Assembly: GCA_903821875.1 (NCBI GenBank)
Contig: CAIJMU010000044.1
Coordinates: 1 to 64,000, forward strand
Source: an uncultured Spirochaetota bacterium
GTDB lineage: Bacteria > Spirochaetota > Spirochaetia > Treponematales > Rectinemataceae
DNA: 64,000 bases
Reading direction: 5' to 3'
Part shown: one piece after another, positions 7,809-18,700 of the stretch
Layout: every line of letters begins with the position of its first letter
Position numbering within the stretch: the first letter of the stretch is position 1
The notes under the pieces: generated by a model
Seen by the model: only the letters and a program-made list of their open reading frames with translations
Databases searched by the model: none
Told to the model about the DNA's origin: nothing
Translations under genes and position numbers: made by a program

Positions 7809-10328
7809 CTACCCCTGATAGTTCCGTATTGTCTTGGCCATCCTGAGGAGTTCGCGGCGCACGCGGCCGTTGAAGGATTCGGCGGGGAACTCCCCACGCT
7901 CGTTGAGGGTTCCGGCCTCGATGCCGGAGAGGACCTCGAGGCCCTCGTCGATGGTGGAGACCGCCCAGAGGTGGAACTGGCCCGCGCGGATGGCCTCCTG
8001 GATTTCCAGTGGCAGGACGAGGTTGACGATGTTGCGCCTCGGGAGCATGACCCCCTGCGTTCCGCTGAGGCCAGCCTGCTTGCAGACCCTGAAGAAGCCC
8101 TCGATCTTTTCGTTGATGCCGCCGACGGGCTGGACCTGGCCGATCTGGTTCATGGAACCGGAGACGGCAATGTCCTGGCGGAGGGGAATGCCGGAAATGG
8201 CCGACAGGAGGGCATAGACGGCCGTCGATGAGGCTGAATCGCCCTCGATGCCGGTGTAGGACTGCTCGAAGCAAATTGAAGCGGTGATGGCCAGGGGGAA
8301 GTCCCGGGCGTAACGGCTCCGGACAAAGCCTTCAACTATGAGGACTGCCTTGTCGTAGATCTCGCCGGAAAGGCCCGCCTCGCCCTCGATGTTGATGACA
8401 CCTGACTCACCGGGGCTCACCTGGGCGGAGATGACTGCGGGAAGGCCGAAGGCGTAGTAGCCGCGGTCGTGGACGGCCAGGCCGTTGAGGCGCCCGACGG
8501 CTGAGTCGCGGACCTGGAGGATGATCTCGCCTGAGACAATCATCTCCTCGATTTTTTCTTCTGCGAGATTGGCGAGCCGGGCCCGGGCGGCGACAGCCTG
8601 ACGGATGGCATGGGCATCGATGCTCGGGCGAGCGGTACTGCGTGCCATATAATCTGCCTCGCGGAGGAGGTCGGCAATGCTGCCGAAGCGGGTGGAAAGT
8701 CGGCGACGGTACTCTGAGAGGCGCACGCCCTCCTCGACAAGGGCGCCGAGCCCCTCGGTAGTGACGGGAAGGAGACCCTCCTCTCCGGAGACCTTGAGGG
8801 CAAAGGCCTCGTAGTCGCGGAGGCCCGCTCCCGTGCGCGGCATGGTCGAGTCGAACTCGGCGTGGATCTTGAACAGCTTCTGGAAGTCGGGGTCGGCCTG
8901 GTACAGCGCGTCGTAGGTACCTTCTCCACCGACGAAGATGACCTTCACGTCGGCGGGCACAGCCTCGGGCTTGAGCCAGGCGGCGGCTCCGTAGGGTCCC
9001 TCTCGCGGCTGGATCTCGACCTTGCCATCCTGGAGGGCGTGCTTGAGCCGCGTCCAGACCTCCTCGTCTGCAAGGATGTCCTCGGCACGGAGCACGAGAT
9101 AACCACCGGCAGCCGACAGGAAGGTTCCAGCCCTTATGCGGAGATAGGCGCTACGGCTGTCGCCGTCATCGTCGGGCTTGGGCTCCACGAAACCGAAGAG
9201 GTTGGAAAGGCTCGGGTGGTTTTCGACAACGACTGGCGCCCTGGTGACGCCGGAACGGTCGACGACGAGGTTCATGCCGTAGCGGGCAAGGGCGGGCGAG
9301 CGGCGCTTGCCCGGACGGCGTTCATTGCTGGAATCGCGGAACAGGAAGAGGTGGGAGAGGACGTCCTTTTCGAGGGCTTCCAGCCAGGCCTGCACCGGGG
9401 GCTCGGGCCATTCGAGGGAAAGCAGCCGCGTTTCATGGGTGACAAGGGGGGCGATGGCTGTTTCGCGGAGGTTCTTGATCTTTTCAGCCAGCTCGAGTCG
9501 GGAGCGCTTGAGCTCGGCGAAAATAACCTTCATTCGATCCATGTGCCCGTACCAGGAGGTACGGAGGGCGTTGTAGTCATCCTCGCTCATCGCTCCTGTG
9601 GCGACGAGATCCTGGAGCTTCTCGAAGCTGGTCTCCTCGAAGACAGCGTCGCCCTCGCCATCCCCTTCGATGCCGCTGAACTCAGGATCGACCTCGAGGC
9701 CCGGTCCCGGAGCGGGAACAGTGGCGCGGCGCAGCAGGGGAGCGATGTCCATGGCGCTGCCGCCACCCTCCCCTGCCACCTGGACTGCACGGAAACCGTC
9801 AGCTGCAAGTACCGCCTCAAAGGCTGAAAGCCTGGCATTTTCTGCCTTCTCGCAGGCCCCCTCGAGCTCGGCCTCCGCTTTTTTCTGCGACTCGCTCTCG
9901 GTCTGGAGGCGGACAGTCTCCTTGAGGGACTCCACCAGGCGGTGGAGGGCCTTCTTGAAATCGCGGCCCCTGCCAGCAGGAAAAAAGAGCATTCGAGGTG
10001 CGAGGGGTGCCTCGAAATCAAAGACAAAACCTATGTCGTGGAGGCGGGCAAGACCATCAGGCTCCTCGGCGAGGACGCCAAGGACACCGGTGCGGCGGCC
10101 GGTCCCGGGGGCGCCCGATACCCAGACATTGTAGCCCTTGGCACGGATGCGGATGCCCATGCGGAGGGCCTCGAGGGCACGCGGTTGCCCGATGAGCTTG
10201 GCGCCCCAGGCCTCTGGAACCCCACTTCCCTCGCCTTCGCCAGCAGCAGCCCGCGCCTGGACGGACTCCTGTGCGAAGCTGACAGAAAAGTCAGTATCTC
10301 CGGGGCCCAGCTCGAAGCGACTCGCCAT
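7809..10328 (-). CDS. Lon-like ATP-dependent protease (AAA_32 type)
   Basis: 839 residues from the ATG at 10328, which has AAGGAG 7 bases upstream; an ATG at 10358 overlaps the preceding stop (ATGA) and is the alternative. N-terminal AAA_32-like domain with SGAPGTGRRT, an Arg variant of the Walker A Lys seen in this family. A central helical region leads to a C-terminal Lon protease domain with the Ser/Lys dyad in EGDSASS and NEKIEGFF. It belongs to the LonB/LonC-like branch and not to classic Lon. Likely degrades or processes cytoplasmic proteins. It follows the propeller-NodB gene with coupled translation. Confidence 0.85.
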   Translation of the reverse strand: MASRFELGPGDTDFSVSFAQESVQARAAAGEGEGSGVPEAWGAKLIGQPRALEALRMGIRIRAKGYNVWVSGAPGTGRRTGVLGVLAEEPDGLARLHDIGFVFDFEAPLAPRMLFFPAGRGRDFKKALHRLVESLKETVRLQTESESQKKAEAELEGACEKAENARLSAFEAVLAADGFRAVQVAGEGGGSAMDIAPLLRRATVPAPGPGLEVDPEFSGIEGDGEGDAVFEETSFEKLQDLVATGAMSEDDYNALRTSWYGHMDRMKVIFAELKRSRLELAEKIKNLRETAIAPLVTHETRLLSLEWPEPPVQAWLEALEKDVLSHLFLFRDSSNERRPGKRRSPALARYGMNLVVDRSGVTRAPVVVENHPSLSNLFGFVEPKPDDDGDSRSAYLRIRAGTFLSAAGGYLVLRAEDILADEEVWTRLKHALQDGKVEIQPREGPYGAAAWLKPEAVPADVKVIFVGGEGTYDALYQADPDFQKLFKIHAEFDSTMPRTGAGLRDYEAFALKVSGEEGLLPVTTEGLGALVEEGVRLSEYRRRLSTRFGSIADLLREADYMARSTARPSIDAHAIRQAVAARARLANLAEEKIEEMIVSGEIILQVRDSAVGRLNGLAVHDRGYYAFGLPAVISAQVSPGESGVINIEGEAGLSGEIYDKAVLIVEGFVRSRYARDFPLAITASICFEQSYTGIEGDSASSTAVYALLSAISGIPLRQDIAVSGSMNQIGQVQPVGGINEKIEGFFRVCKQAGLSGTQGVMLPRRNIVNLVLPLEIQEAIRAGQFHLWAVSTIDEGLEVLSGIEAGTLNERGEFPAESFNGRVRRELLRMAKTIRNYQG

Positions 10329-10354
10329 GGCGATTTCTCCTTCTTCTTCCATCC

Positions 10355-12706
10355 TCATTCCGCGTGCTCGATCAAGGATGAAACGGGGACGATCGAATAG
10401 CCTGCCCCGCGAAGGTTGTCAATGAGAAGGGCGAGGTCGTTGAACAGATAGTCGTCACGGCCACCCTCCGGGGCCCCGAGCCTGATCGGGATGATCGAGC
10501 CCGGCAGTACCTTCGCCATGATGTCCTCGATGATGCGGTGGGAGGAGCGGTAGGAACCCGGAATCCGGACAGCCTCGACCCGTCCGATCCAGTCCAGGGG
10601 ATCGATGTCGCGCCCGATAAAGGTATAATTCATGGAGGCTCCGGCCGCGACGATCTCTCCGCCGTTGGCGTACCAGGGGGTATGCCAGAGGAGGGACAGT
10701 TCACGGTTGGAAGCCTGGAACCAGTCATCCTCTGCCCGCGCGAGGCCGCGGCGGAGGTACTCGCGGTCGGCTGCGAGGCGGGCGTCGGTCGGGTCGACGA
10801 TGGCAAAGAACATCGAACCGACTTCGTGGCCGGAATCAGCCAGGAGTCGCGAGGCCCCCGGCTCCCTCCGCATGAACTCCCCATTCACAAAGAAAGTCGA
10901 CTTGATGCCACCATCAGCCAGGACGGCGAGGGTCGAGACGAGTCCCTCGGTGCCGTCCATAAGGTCGAAGGTGAGGGCCACCTCGCGGCGCCTGATGCGG
11001 GAACCGTGGTCGAATACAGGGCTGTCCAGGCTCTGGTTGCGGTCAGGGAAGGGTGCCCAGGTTGCCTTGGGCACCGGGAAGAGGGGCCGGGTACCAAGAT
11101 TCCTGATTGCCCGGATCATCACATTGTTGCGGTAGGGTCCCGAGGAAAGGGCGTCGAGGTAGACCCTCCACTCGGTGGAGGTGGGAGTGACCTCAAGGTG
11201 GCCTGGCGTGGCAACCATCTCCCAGGCGGTAGGGGATGGTGCGACAGCGCCAGGAAGTATTTTCGAAGCTGCAGCTGCCCTGCCGAGGGCTGGTGCCTGC
11301 CTCCGGTAGCCTGCGGTACCGACGGAAGCGACCATGGTCCCATCCTCGGTCCAGCCAAAGTCTTCGGCACGGGAGAGGGCGACTGGAGTGCGCTTGCCTG
11401 TAACCGTATCCCAGACCTCGATGAGATCCCGGCCAGCGACGACGAGGCGGCTATCGTCCCGCCAGAGAGCGTGCAGCGAATCGGGAGCATCGAGGATGGC
11501 CAGCTGCTTCCAGGTACTATAGGCCCTCACCGTGACCGTCGACGCCCCGACAACCACGACCTTGCTCTCGTCGGGACTCAGCCTGATTTCGATGGCATTG
11601 CCTGCGTCCAGCTCGGTGACCGGAGGGGCCAGATTCAGGACAGTCGGATCAGCCGGGGCCGGGAAGCGATAGGCTCCTGCGATGCTCGACTTGCCCCGAA
11701 TCGTGTACGTGAACACTGTGACGTCCCCGCCTGTCGGCCACAGCACCGAACGGACACGGGTCCCCCCCTGGAGGAAGAGGTGGGGAATGGCATTGACCTG
11801 GGCCTTCATTCCGAAATCATCGGGGTCGAGGTAGACGAGGAAGAGGCTCCTCCCTCCCTTCGAGAAGATGATGCGCTTTCCATCCCTGGCAACCCAGTAG
11901 TCATCGAAATTGGGATCGAAGGGAAAGGGGATCTTCCCTGCGAGGGTTCCCATGCCGGCTATGCCCTGGTAGAGGGCCTGGGTGAAAAACTCAGCCTGGA
12001 GGATGCGGTAGAGAGCGGTGCCCCGGAGGTACCACAGGCTTCCGTCCGCCGCCCAGCGCAGCGACTCGATCCTGCCCAGGCCAATGCGGCGGAAAGACTC
12101 ATCGAGGATTCGGCCCGAGATGAGCTGCTCAAGCGAGTAATAGTACAGGGAGCCGCTCTTTGAGTAGACGAAATAGCGCGAGTCGGGAGACCAGCGGGCA
12201 GGCAGGCGATCGACCGAGTATTCGACAGACTCTATGGCAGTGGTCCGCGCACCCGAGCGGGAGTCGAAGAGCACGAGGCGGGCGTAGGCTGCGGAGACCG
12301 CCTCGGTCTCGAGGACCCAGATGCCGTCGGGGCTCGTCTCGGAGGGAGGGAGCTCTCCGAGGACGATCGGCGAACCACGCTCGAAGGCGGGAAAGCCGGG
12401 CACCACTGTCGGATTGCGGAGCTCTGCATCGGTGCGGAACAGGCCAAAGCGGTTTCGGATCTCGAGGCGCTGCCCAGAGTCCACGAGGCTCACGGTCTCA
12501 GGATAGAAGGTGAGACTGCGGATGTCACCGCTTCCTGGATCAGAGGCGAAAAGGGCGTCATACGAGCCGCCTCCCGGCAATCCAGTACGCGCGGCGAAGA
12601 GGAGGACCCCCGATTTCGAGAAGTCGGGTCCGCGGAACTCGACGTCGGCAAAGAGGGGAGCGACCAGGGCACCCGCGATGATAAAGCCCAGCATTCGTGC
12701 ATTCAT
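10355..12706 (-). CDS. Beta-propeller / NodB-type deacetylase-like fusion
   Basis: 783 residues with a short signal peptide (MNARMLGFIIAGALVAPLFA). Residues about 30-500 hold TolB/WD40-like strands (RWSPDSRYFVY, RLSPDESKVVVVG, ALWRDDSRLVVAG). The last 230 residues are a polysaccharide-deacetylase fold: TFDLMDG aligns with motif 1 TFDDG and GHEVGSMFF with motif 2, but the metal-binding H..xxH of motif 2 is absent and motif 3 reads LLWHTPWY. Export to the envelope is likely. Deacetylase activity is doubtful; a binding or structural role on glycan is the alternative. Overlaps the Lon-like gene by ATGA. Confidence 0.7.
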   Translation of the reverse strand: MNARMLGFIIAGALVAPLFADVEFRGPDFSKSGVLLFAARTGLPGGGSYDALFASDPGSGDIRSLTFYPETVSLVDSGQRLEIRNRFGLFRTDAELRNPTVVPGFPAFERGSPIVLGELPPSETSPDGIWVLETEAVSAAYARLVLFDSRSGARTTAIESVEYSVDRLPARWSPDSRYFVYSKSGSLYYYSLEQLISGRILDESFRRIGLGRIESLRWAADGSLWYLRGTALYRILQAEFFTQALYQGIAGMGTLAGKIPFPFDPNFDDYWVARDGKRIIFSKGGRSLFLVYLDPDDFGMKAQVNAIPHLFLQGGTRVRSVLWPTGGDVTVFTYTIRGKSSIAGAYRFPAPADPTVLNLAPPVTELDAGNAIEIRLSPDESKVVVVGASTVTVRAYSTWKQLAILDAPDSLHALWRDDSRLVVAGRDLIEVWDTVTGKRTPVALSRAEDFGWTEDGTMVASVGTAGYRRQAPALGRAAAASKILPGAVAPSPTAWEMVATPGHLEVTPTSTEWRVYLDALSSGPYRNNVMIRAIRNLGTRPLFPVPKATWAPFPDRNQSLDSPVFDHGSRIRRREVALTFDLMDGTEGLVSTLAVLADGGIKSTFFVNGEFMRREPGASRLLADSGHEVGSMFFAIVDPTDARLAADREYLRRGLARAEDDWFQASNRELSLLWHTPWYANGGEIVAAGASMNYTFIGRDIDPLDWIGRVEAVRIPGSYRSSHRIIEDIMAKVLPGSIIPIRLGAPEGGRDDYLFNDLALLIDNLRGAGYSIVPVSSLIEHAE

Positions 12707-12751
12707 GTCATACCTACCCGGTTCATTATCGGCATATTGGCCTGAATTTCC

Positions 12752-15499
12752 TCATTTGAGGGGGACCTCGGCGCTCAACTCGGAAGCGACGAAGCCGTCC
12801 ACGAGTAAGAGGAGCCTGACGCGCCCCCTCGCTTCGCCTTTTCCATAAGAGATCGCCACGCGGGAAAGGAGGCCCCCCGCGTTCGTCTCGATGGCCGTCC
12901 TCTGGGTGTAGGATAAGGGCAGAGGCAGACCCGTGTCCGCTTCCACAAGGAGGAGGCTGTACACGTGGCTGTCCTTCGCCAGGCCCGAGCCCGACAGCTC
13001 CACGGCGGCCTCATCGGAAGCAATTGCGACTTTCAAGGCACCGATGTCGGCGCTGGTGAAGGATGGGGCCTCCTGATGTGCGTCAAGCTCAAGGCCCCCG
13101 AACACGGCCATCTTCCCCGAGTCGAACTCCGACATGCCCATCAGCTTGAGAAAGGGCCCATAGAAGGAGATGCGGTCGCAGAGGGCGACGGCGGCGAGCT
13201 GGGCCTGGACAAAGGGCCCGCCGGCCCTGGGCAACGAACCCGCCGAGAGGCGATAGCTGCCGAAGGGCATGTCCCATGAACCCACGAAGTTGATGCTGAA
13301 GCCCTTGTGGTCATGGAGGGTGAGGACCCCGCCATCATTTTCGACTATCAGGGGGAAGCGCAGGGCCTGGGAAGGATCGGGCACGACGCGGCTATCCTTG
13401 CCGCCTCCGCTGGCATCGGGGATTTTCTTTCCTGCAATGACCCAGGCCAAGGCCCGCGAGCCCGGAGCCTCGCCCTCCCCCGTCGGCAGCGGGCCGATGA
13501 CATAGGCGAGATAGTGGAGGCTGTCGAAACCTATCTGGTTCCAGGAGGGCAGCATCGAGGGGTTGGGGGCCGCCAGGCGCTCGAGCCCGAAAACAGTCGT
13601 CGCCTCCCCGGGCATCACAGGCATGCCCGAAGGCCCGGCAGGCAGGGTCCAGGCTACGGGCCCGGCGCTTCGCCTCTCCACATCGAAGGTAAAATCCCCC
13701 CGGAAGACCCCGCCCTGGCGCCCCCCGAAGAACTTGAGGCCAAAGCGGGAAAGGTCCCGCTTCCAGCTGCCTTCGATGCTGAAAACGAGCCTGCCGCCCG
13801 GAGGCGGTGCCCACTCCGTAGTGGGCACAATTGTGAGGAAACGGCGGTTGGCACCGACCTGCAGGGCAAAGGCCGGCTTTCCGGCGATGGTCACCTTCAC
13901 GCTGCCTGGGTCGATGGCCGACAGAAGGGTATCTCCACCCTCCCGGGCGAGAAGCGTGAAGGCGAGGGCCTGGTTTGCGGCGATCGATGCGGGTGGGCGC
14001 GGCGACAGCTCTCCGAAGGCACCGGTCCACAGGAGGTAGGTTCCCTCGTCGGGAATGCCCTCGCCCCCAGCTTCGCCTATGGCGCTGTCGGCGCCAAGGG
14101 ATGCAGCGCTCGCGGAGGACAGAGCGGTCGCGCCTGCCGCGGCCCTCCCCGCTTCAAGAAGGGGCCAGTCCCAGGGGACGAAGAAGATGCCCCCCGACTC
14201 GCCTGCGACCACAATGCCATCCGGTCCGAGGGCAGGTGATGCGTTGAGGTCATTGCGTGGACCATCGATGCAGCGGTAGCTCCAGCGCAGCCTCCCGTCG
14301 CTCTCGAGGCAGATGAGGCGACCGTCGCCGGTACCCACGTAGATGCGATCGTCTCCGTCCACTGCGGGCGAGGAGCGTATCGGCTCGAGCGTGTCGAAGG
14401 CCCACTCCTGCCTGCCCGTGCGGGGGTCTATCGCGTAGACTGTCCCGTCGGCCGAGCTCTGGATCAGGGTGCCGTCGGAGAGCTGGGCAGGCGAGGCGTA
14501 GATGTGGTCGCGCGTGCCGAAGCTCCACAGCTCTTTCCCCGAATCCTGGGCGAAGGCACGCAGGTAGCCGTCAAAGCCTCCGAGAACGAGGGCGCCGCGG
14601 GCGCTCGAGCTGGTCAGGAGGGGCGTCGCCGCGACCGTCCCGAGGCCGCCAGCCGTCCAGAGCGGCTTGCCGCCCTTGATATCGAAGGCGAATACATTAT
14701 TAATTGCGATGAAATCGCTGCCGAAGAAGAGCCGCCCCGTCCCTGCGTTGATGGCCGGCAGGGACCAGACCATCTCGTTCCCGAGGTATTGGCCCTTTCT
14801 TTTCCCGCTGTCCCGGTCGAGGACGTAGACAAGGTGGTTGTCGTTGGGCGCCAGTATCGAGCCGTCGGGCAGAATGCCGGCATTTCCCTCGAACCAGGAC
14901 ACGTTGTGGAGCTCGACTCCGAATTCCTTCTTCATCTCGGCCGGGCCCTGGGCCTCAAAGGTCCACTTCACCCTTCCCGTCGCACGGTCGGCGCAGTAGA
15001 ACAATCCGTCCCCCGCGCCGAAATACACCTTCCCGGCATCGTCGAGGAGGGCCGATGAATCGATGATGCCACCCGTAGTGATCTTCCATTTCAGCCCGCC
15101 ATCCCTCCCAAGCGCATAGAAATTCCCGTCGGCCGAGCCAATATAGACCGTTCCTTCGGCGTCGATGACCGGCGAGCTGAATATCCCCTTGCCCGTGGCA
15201 AAGGTCCAGGGGCGGGCTTCGGGACTGCCGTCTGAGGGGTGGGCCCCCGAGGGTCTGACACCGCTTCTGCCGCTCTGGAGGGCATCCGCACGGAACTTGG
15301 GCCAGGGGCTCGTGGGGTCGAGGGGAAGGACCGGGGCTGGAGAAGCAGTGGCCGGGTCGGGAAGGAAGTCATAGCTGCCGAAGGGAAAGCCAGCGACAAC
15401 GAACAGCGCAAGCCCGACGATGAGAAAAAAACCGAGGATTGCGAAGAAATTCCTGAAAAGACCGCGGCCCCTTCGGGGCTTGCCTGGGCTAGGTTGCAT
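12752..15499 (-). CDS. Membrane-anchored PQQ-type beta-propeller protein
   Basis: 915 residues from ATG 15499; an upstream in-frame TTG is possible. A single N-terminal membrane segment (FFAILGFFLIVGLALFVVAGF) follows a basic tail. Residues about 70-440 contain six or more PQQ/WD-like blades (SSPVIDAEGTVYIGSADGNF, GTVYAIDPRTGRQEWAFDT). The C-terminal half is beta-rich and unrecognised. Such propellers act as scaffolds or sensors at the cell surface; there is no sign that PQQ is bound. It ends 45 bases before the propeller-NodB gene on the same strand, so the three leftward genes may form one unit. Confidence 0.75.
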   Translation of the reverse strand: MQPSPGKPRRGRGLFRNFFAILGFFLIVGLALFVVAGFPFGSYDFLPDPATASPAPVLPLDPTSPWPKFRADALQSGRSGVRPSGAHPSDGSPEARPWTFATGKGIFSSPVIDAEGTVYIGSADGNFYALGRDGGLKWKITTGGIIDSSALLDDAGKVYFGAGDGLFYCADRATGRVKWTFEAQGPAEMKKEFGVELHNVSWFEGNAGILPDGSILAPNDNHLVYVLDRDSGKRKGQYLGNEMVWSLPAINAGTGRLFFGSDFIAINNVFAFDIKGGKPLWTAGGLGTVAATPLLTSSSARGALVLGGFDGYLRAFAQDSGKELWSFGTRDHIYASPAQLSDGTLIQSSADGTVYAIDPRTGRQEWAFDTLEPIRSSPAVDGDDRIYVGTGDGRLICLESDGRLRWSYRCIDGPRNDLNASPALGPDGIVVAGESGGIFFVPWDWPLLEAGRAAAGATALSSASAASLGADSAIGEAGGEGIPDEGTYLLWTGAFGELSPRPPASIAANQALAFTLLAREGGDTLLSAIDPGSVKVTIAGKPAFALQVGANRRFLTIVPTTEWAPPPGGRLVFSIEGSWKRDLSRFGLKFFGGRQGGVFRGDFTFDVERRSAGPVAWTLPAGPSGMPVMPGEATTVFGLERLAAPNPSMLPSWNQIGFDSLHYLAYVIGPLPTGEGEAPGSRALAWVIAGKKIPDASGGGKDSRVVPDPSQALRFPLIVENDGGVLTLHDHKGFSINFVGSWDMPFGSYRLSAGSLPRAGGPFVQAQLAAVALCDRISFYGPFLKLMGMSEFDSGKMAVFGGLELDAHQEAPSFTSADIGALKVAIASDEAAVELSGSGLAKDSHVYSLLLVEADTGLPLPLSYTQRTAIETNAGGLLSRVAISYGKGEARGRVRLLLLVDGFVASELSAEVPLK

Positions 15500-15610
15500 G
15501 TCCCGAACTGTAGGGCCGACAGCCCTGGAGGACAAGGTCTATCGTGGTTGGAGTTCCTCGATCAGGGCAGGGGCCCTCGCTACATGACACATTCTCTGAT
15601 TTTGTCCTTA

Positions 15611-15637
15611 TTGAACAATGCGGGGAAAAATTATAAA
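15611..15637 (+). promoter_or_regulatory. Possible promoter of nifJ
   Basis: TTGAAC (15611-15616) and TATAAA (15632-15637) are separated by 15 bases, shorter than ideal. A small hairpin GCCCG-CAAT-CGGGC follows in the leader (15663-15676). It is the only sigma70-like pair I see in the divergent gap. Confidence 0.35.
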
Positions 15638-15713
15638 CTTCCCCCGCCCACCACTGGGCATCGCCCGCAATCGGGCGCCATCCCCAACTTTCCTTCCGCA
15701 AGGATATATAGCT

Positions 15714-18700
15714 ATGTCCGACTCGACCAAGAAAATGGTGATGATCGACGGTAACACCGCCGCTGCCCACGTCGCCCACGCCGTGAGCGAGGTCATCGCC
15801 ATCTACCCGATCACGCCCTCCTCCAACATGGGCGAACTTTCCGACGAATACTCGGCAGCGGGACGGAAGAACATCTGGGGAACCGTGCCCCAGGTCGTGG
15901 AAATGCAGTCCGAAGCCGGCGCCGCCGGTGCGGTCCACGGGGCCCTCACCACGGGAGCCCTCTCCACAACCTTCACCGCATCCCAGGGTCTCCTCCTCAT
16001 GATCCCGAACATGTACAAGATCGCGGGAGAGGCGACTCCCACCGTCTTCCACATTGCCGCCCGCGCCATCGCATCCCAGGGCCTCTCGATCTTCGGCGAC
16101 CACCAGGACGTCATGGCCGCCCGCCAGACCGGCTGGGCCATGCTCGCTTCCAACAATGTCCAGGAGGTCATGGACACGGCCCTCATCGCCCACGCGGCGA
16201 CCCTGGAAACCAAGGTCCCCTTCCTCCACTTCTTCGATGGCTTCCGCACCTCCCACGAGGTGCAGAAGGTCGAGGAGTCGAGCTACGAGCTCATGCGCCA
16301 GATGATCTCCGACGAGGCTGTCCGCACCCACCGCGCACGCGGCCTCAACCCCGAAAGCCCGATGATCCGCGGCACGGCCCAGAACCCCGATGTCTACTTC
16401 GCCAGCCGCGAGGCAGCCAGCAAGTTCATCGCAAAGGTCCCCGAGATCGTGCAGGCCCAGTTCGACAAGTTCGCGAAGCTCACCGGCCGCCAGTACCGCC
16501 TCTTCGACTACGTGGGCGCCCCCGACGCCGATCGCGTCATCATCGTGATGGGGTCTGGAAGCGATGTCGTCGAGGAGACTGTCAGCCACTTTGTCGCCAC
16601 GGGCGAGAAAGTCGGAGTACTGAAGGTCCGGCTCTTCAGGCCCTTCAGCATCGAGCATTTCATCAAGGCTCTCCCCGCGACCACGAAATCCATCGCAGTG
16701 CTCGACCGAACCAAGGAGCCCGGAGCCCTCGGCGAGCCCATGTACGAGGACATCCGTACGGCGATCGGCGAGGCCATGGAAGGCAAGACAGCCGCGTTCA
16801 AAACCTGGCCCACCGTCATCGGCGGCCGCTACGGACTCGGTTCCTTCGAGTTCACCCCCGCGATGGTCAAGGCGGTCTTCGACGAGCTCAGGAAGCCCGC
16901 ACCGAAGAACCATTTCACAGTCGGCATCAACGACGACGTGATGCACACGAGTCTTTCCTTCGACGATACCTTCCTTATCCCGAGCCCCGGCGCCACCGAG
17001 TGCATCTTCTACGGCCTCGGCGCCGACGGCACTGTCGGCGCAAACAAGAACTCCATCAAGATCATCGGAGACGACACCGACTTCAACGCCCAGGGCTACT
17101 TCGTCTATGACTCCAAGAAGTCCGGATCCTACACGGTGTCGCACCTCCGCTTCGGGCCCGGCAAGATGACCAAGCCCTACCTCGTGGCCGCTGCCGATTT
17201 CATCGCCTGCCACAAGTTCAATTTCCTCGAGAAGTTCGACATGCTCGCCAACGCCAAGACCGGCGGCGTCTTCCTCCTCAACAGCCCCTTCGCCGCCGAC
17301 AAGGTGTGGGACCAGATCCCCGTGGAGGTGCAGAAGCGCATAATTGACAAGAAGCTCCGTTTCTACGTGATCGACGGCACCGACCTCGCCGACAAGGCGG
17401 GGATGAGCGGCCGCATCAACACCATCATGCAGACCGCCTTCTTCAAGATCTCCGGCGTCCTGCCCGAGGTCGAAGCACTCAAGCTCATCAAGAAGTACAC
17501 CGAGAAGACCTATGCCAGAAAGGGCGCCGACGTCGTGGCCAGGAACATCGAGGCCATCGACATGGCCGGATCCAACATCCACGAGGTGAAGATCGGATCC
17601 GCCGACAGCAAGAAGACGATGATCGCTCCCGTCACCGACAACGCACCCACCTTCGTCAAGGAAGTCATTGGTGAGATCATCGCCACCCGCGGCGACAAGA
17701 TCCCCGTAAGCGCCCTTCCCGATGACGGGACCTTCCCCTCCGGCACCACCCGCTACGAGAAGCGCAACATCGCAGAGAAGATCCCCGTGTGGGAACCCGA
17801 CCTCTGCATCCAGTGCGCCCAGTGCAACCTGGTCTGCCCCCACGCTGTCATCCGCATCAAGGTCTACCAGCCCGAGCTCCTCGCCAAGGCTCCTGCGACC
17901 TTCAAGAGCGCCGACCCCAAGCCCTTCTTCAAGGAATTCCCCGGCCAGAAGGTCACCATCCAGGTCAGCCCCGAGGACTGCACCGGATGCGGCCTGTGCA
18001 TCGCTTCCTGTCCGGCCAAGGACAAGGCCAACCCCAGCCGCAAGGCCATCAACTTCGGTGTACAGAGCGAGCTCCGCGTTGCCGAAGCAGCCAATTGGGA
18101 CTTCTTCATGTCCCTCCCCAACCCCGATGTCACCAAGGTCAATCCCGCCTCCATCGTCGGCACCCAGATCCGCCAGCCACTCTTCGAGTTCTCAGGTGCC
18201 TGCGCGGGCTGCGGCGAGACGCCCTACATCAAGCTCATGAGCCAGCTCTTCGGCGACCACGCCGTCATCGCCAATGCGACCGGCTGCTCCTCGATCTACG
18301 GAGGCAACCTCCCGACCACTCCCTGGTCCCGCCGCGACGACGGGAAAGGACCCAGTTGGGCCAATTCCCTCTTCGAGGACGCGGCCGAGTTCGGCTACGG
18401 CATGAGCCTGACCGTCGAGAAGACATCCGCCTTCGCCCGCGAGATGCTCGGCGAATACAAGGGCAAGGGCGTTCCATCGGCCCTGGCCGACAGGATCATG
18501 GGCAACCCCCAGTCGAGCGATGCCCTCATCGAGGAGCAGCGCGCCAATGTCACCGAGCTCAAGAAGGAGCTCGCCAAGGTCAAGGAGGGCTGGGCAGCCA
18601 ACCTCGCATCCGTAGCGGATGAAGGCTTCGTGAAGAAGTCGGTCTGGATCATCGGCGGGGATGGCTGGGCCTACGACATCGGTTTCGGCGGCCTCGACCA

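Noticed and set aside
10538-12163. Long plus-strand frame opposite the propeller-NodB gene
   Set aside because: Shadow of the real minus-strand gene, which has a signal peptide and domains.
15489-17843. Very long minus-strand open frame opposite nifJ
   Set aside because: Antisense shadow of a GC-rich gene; Gly/Val/Asp-rich composition with no domain.
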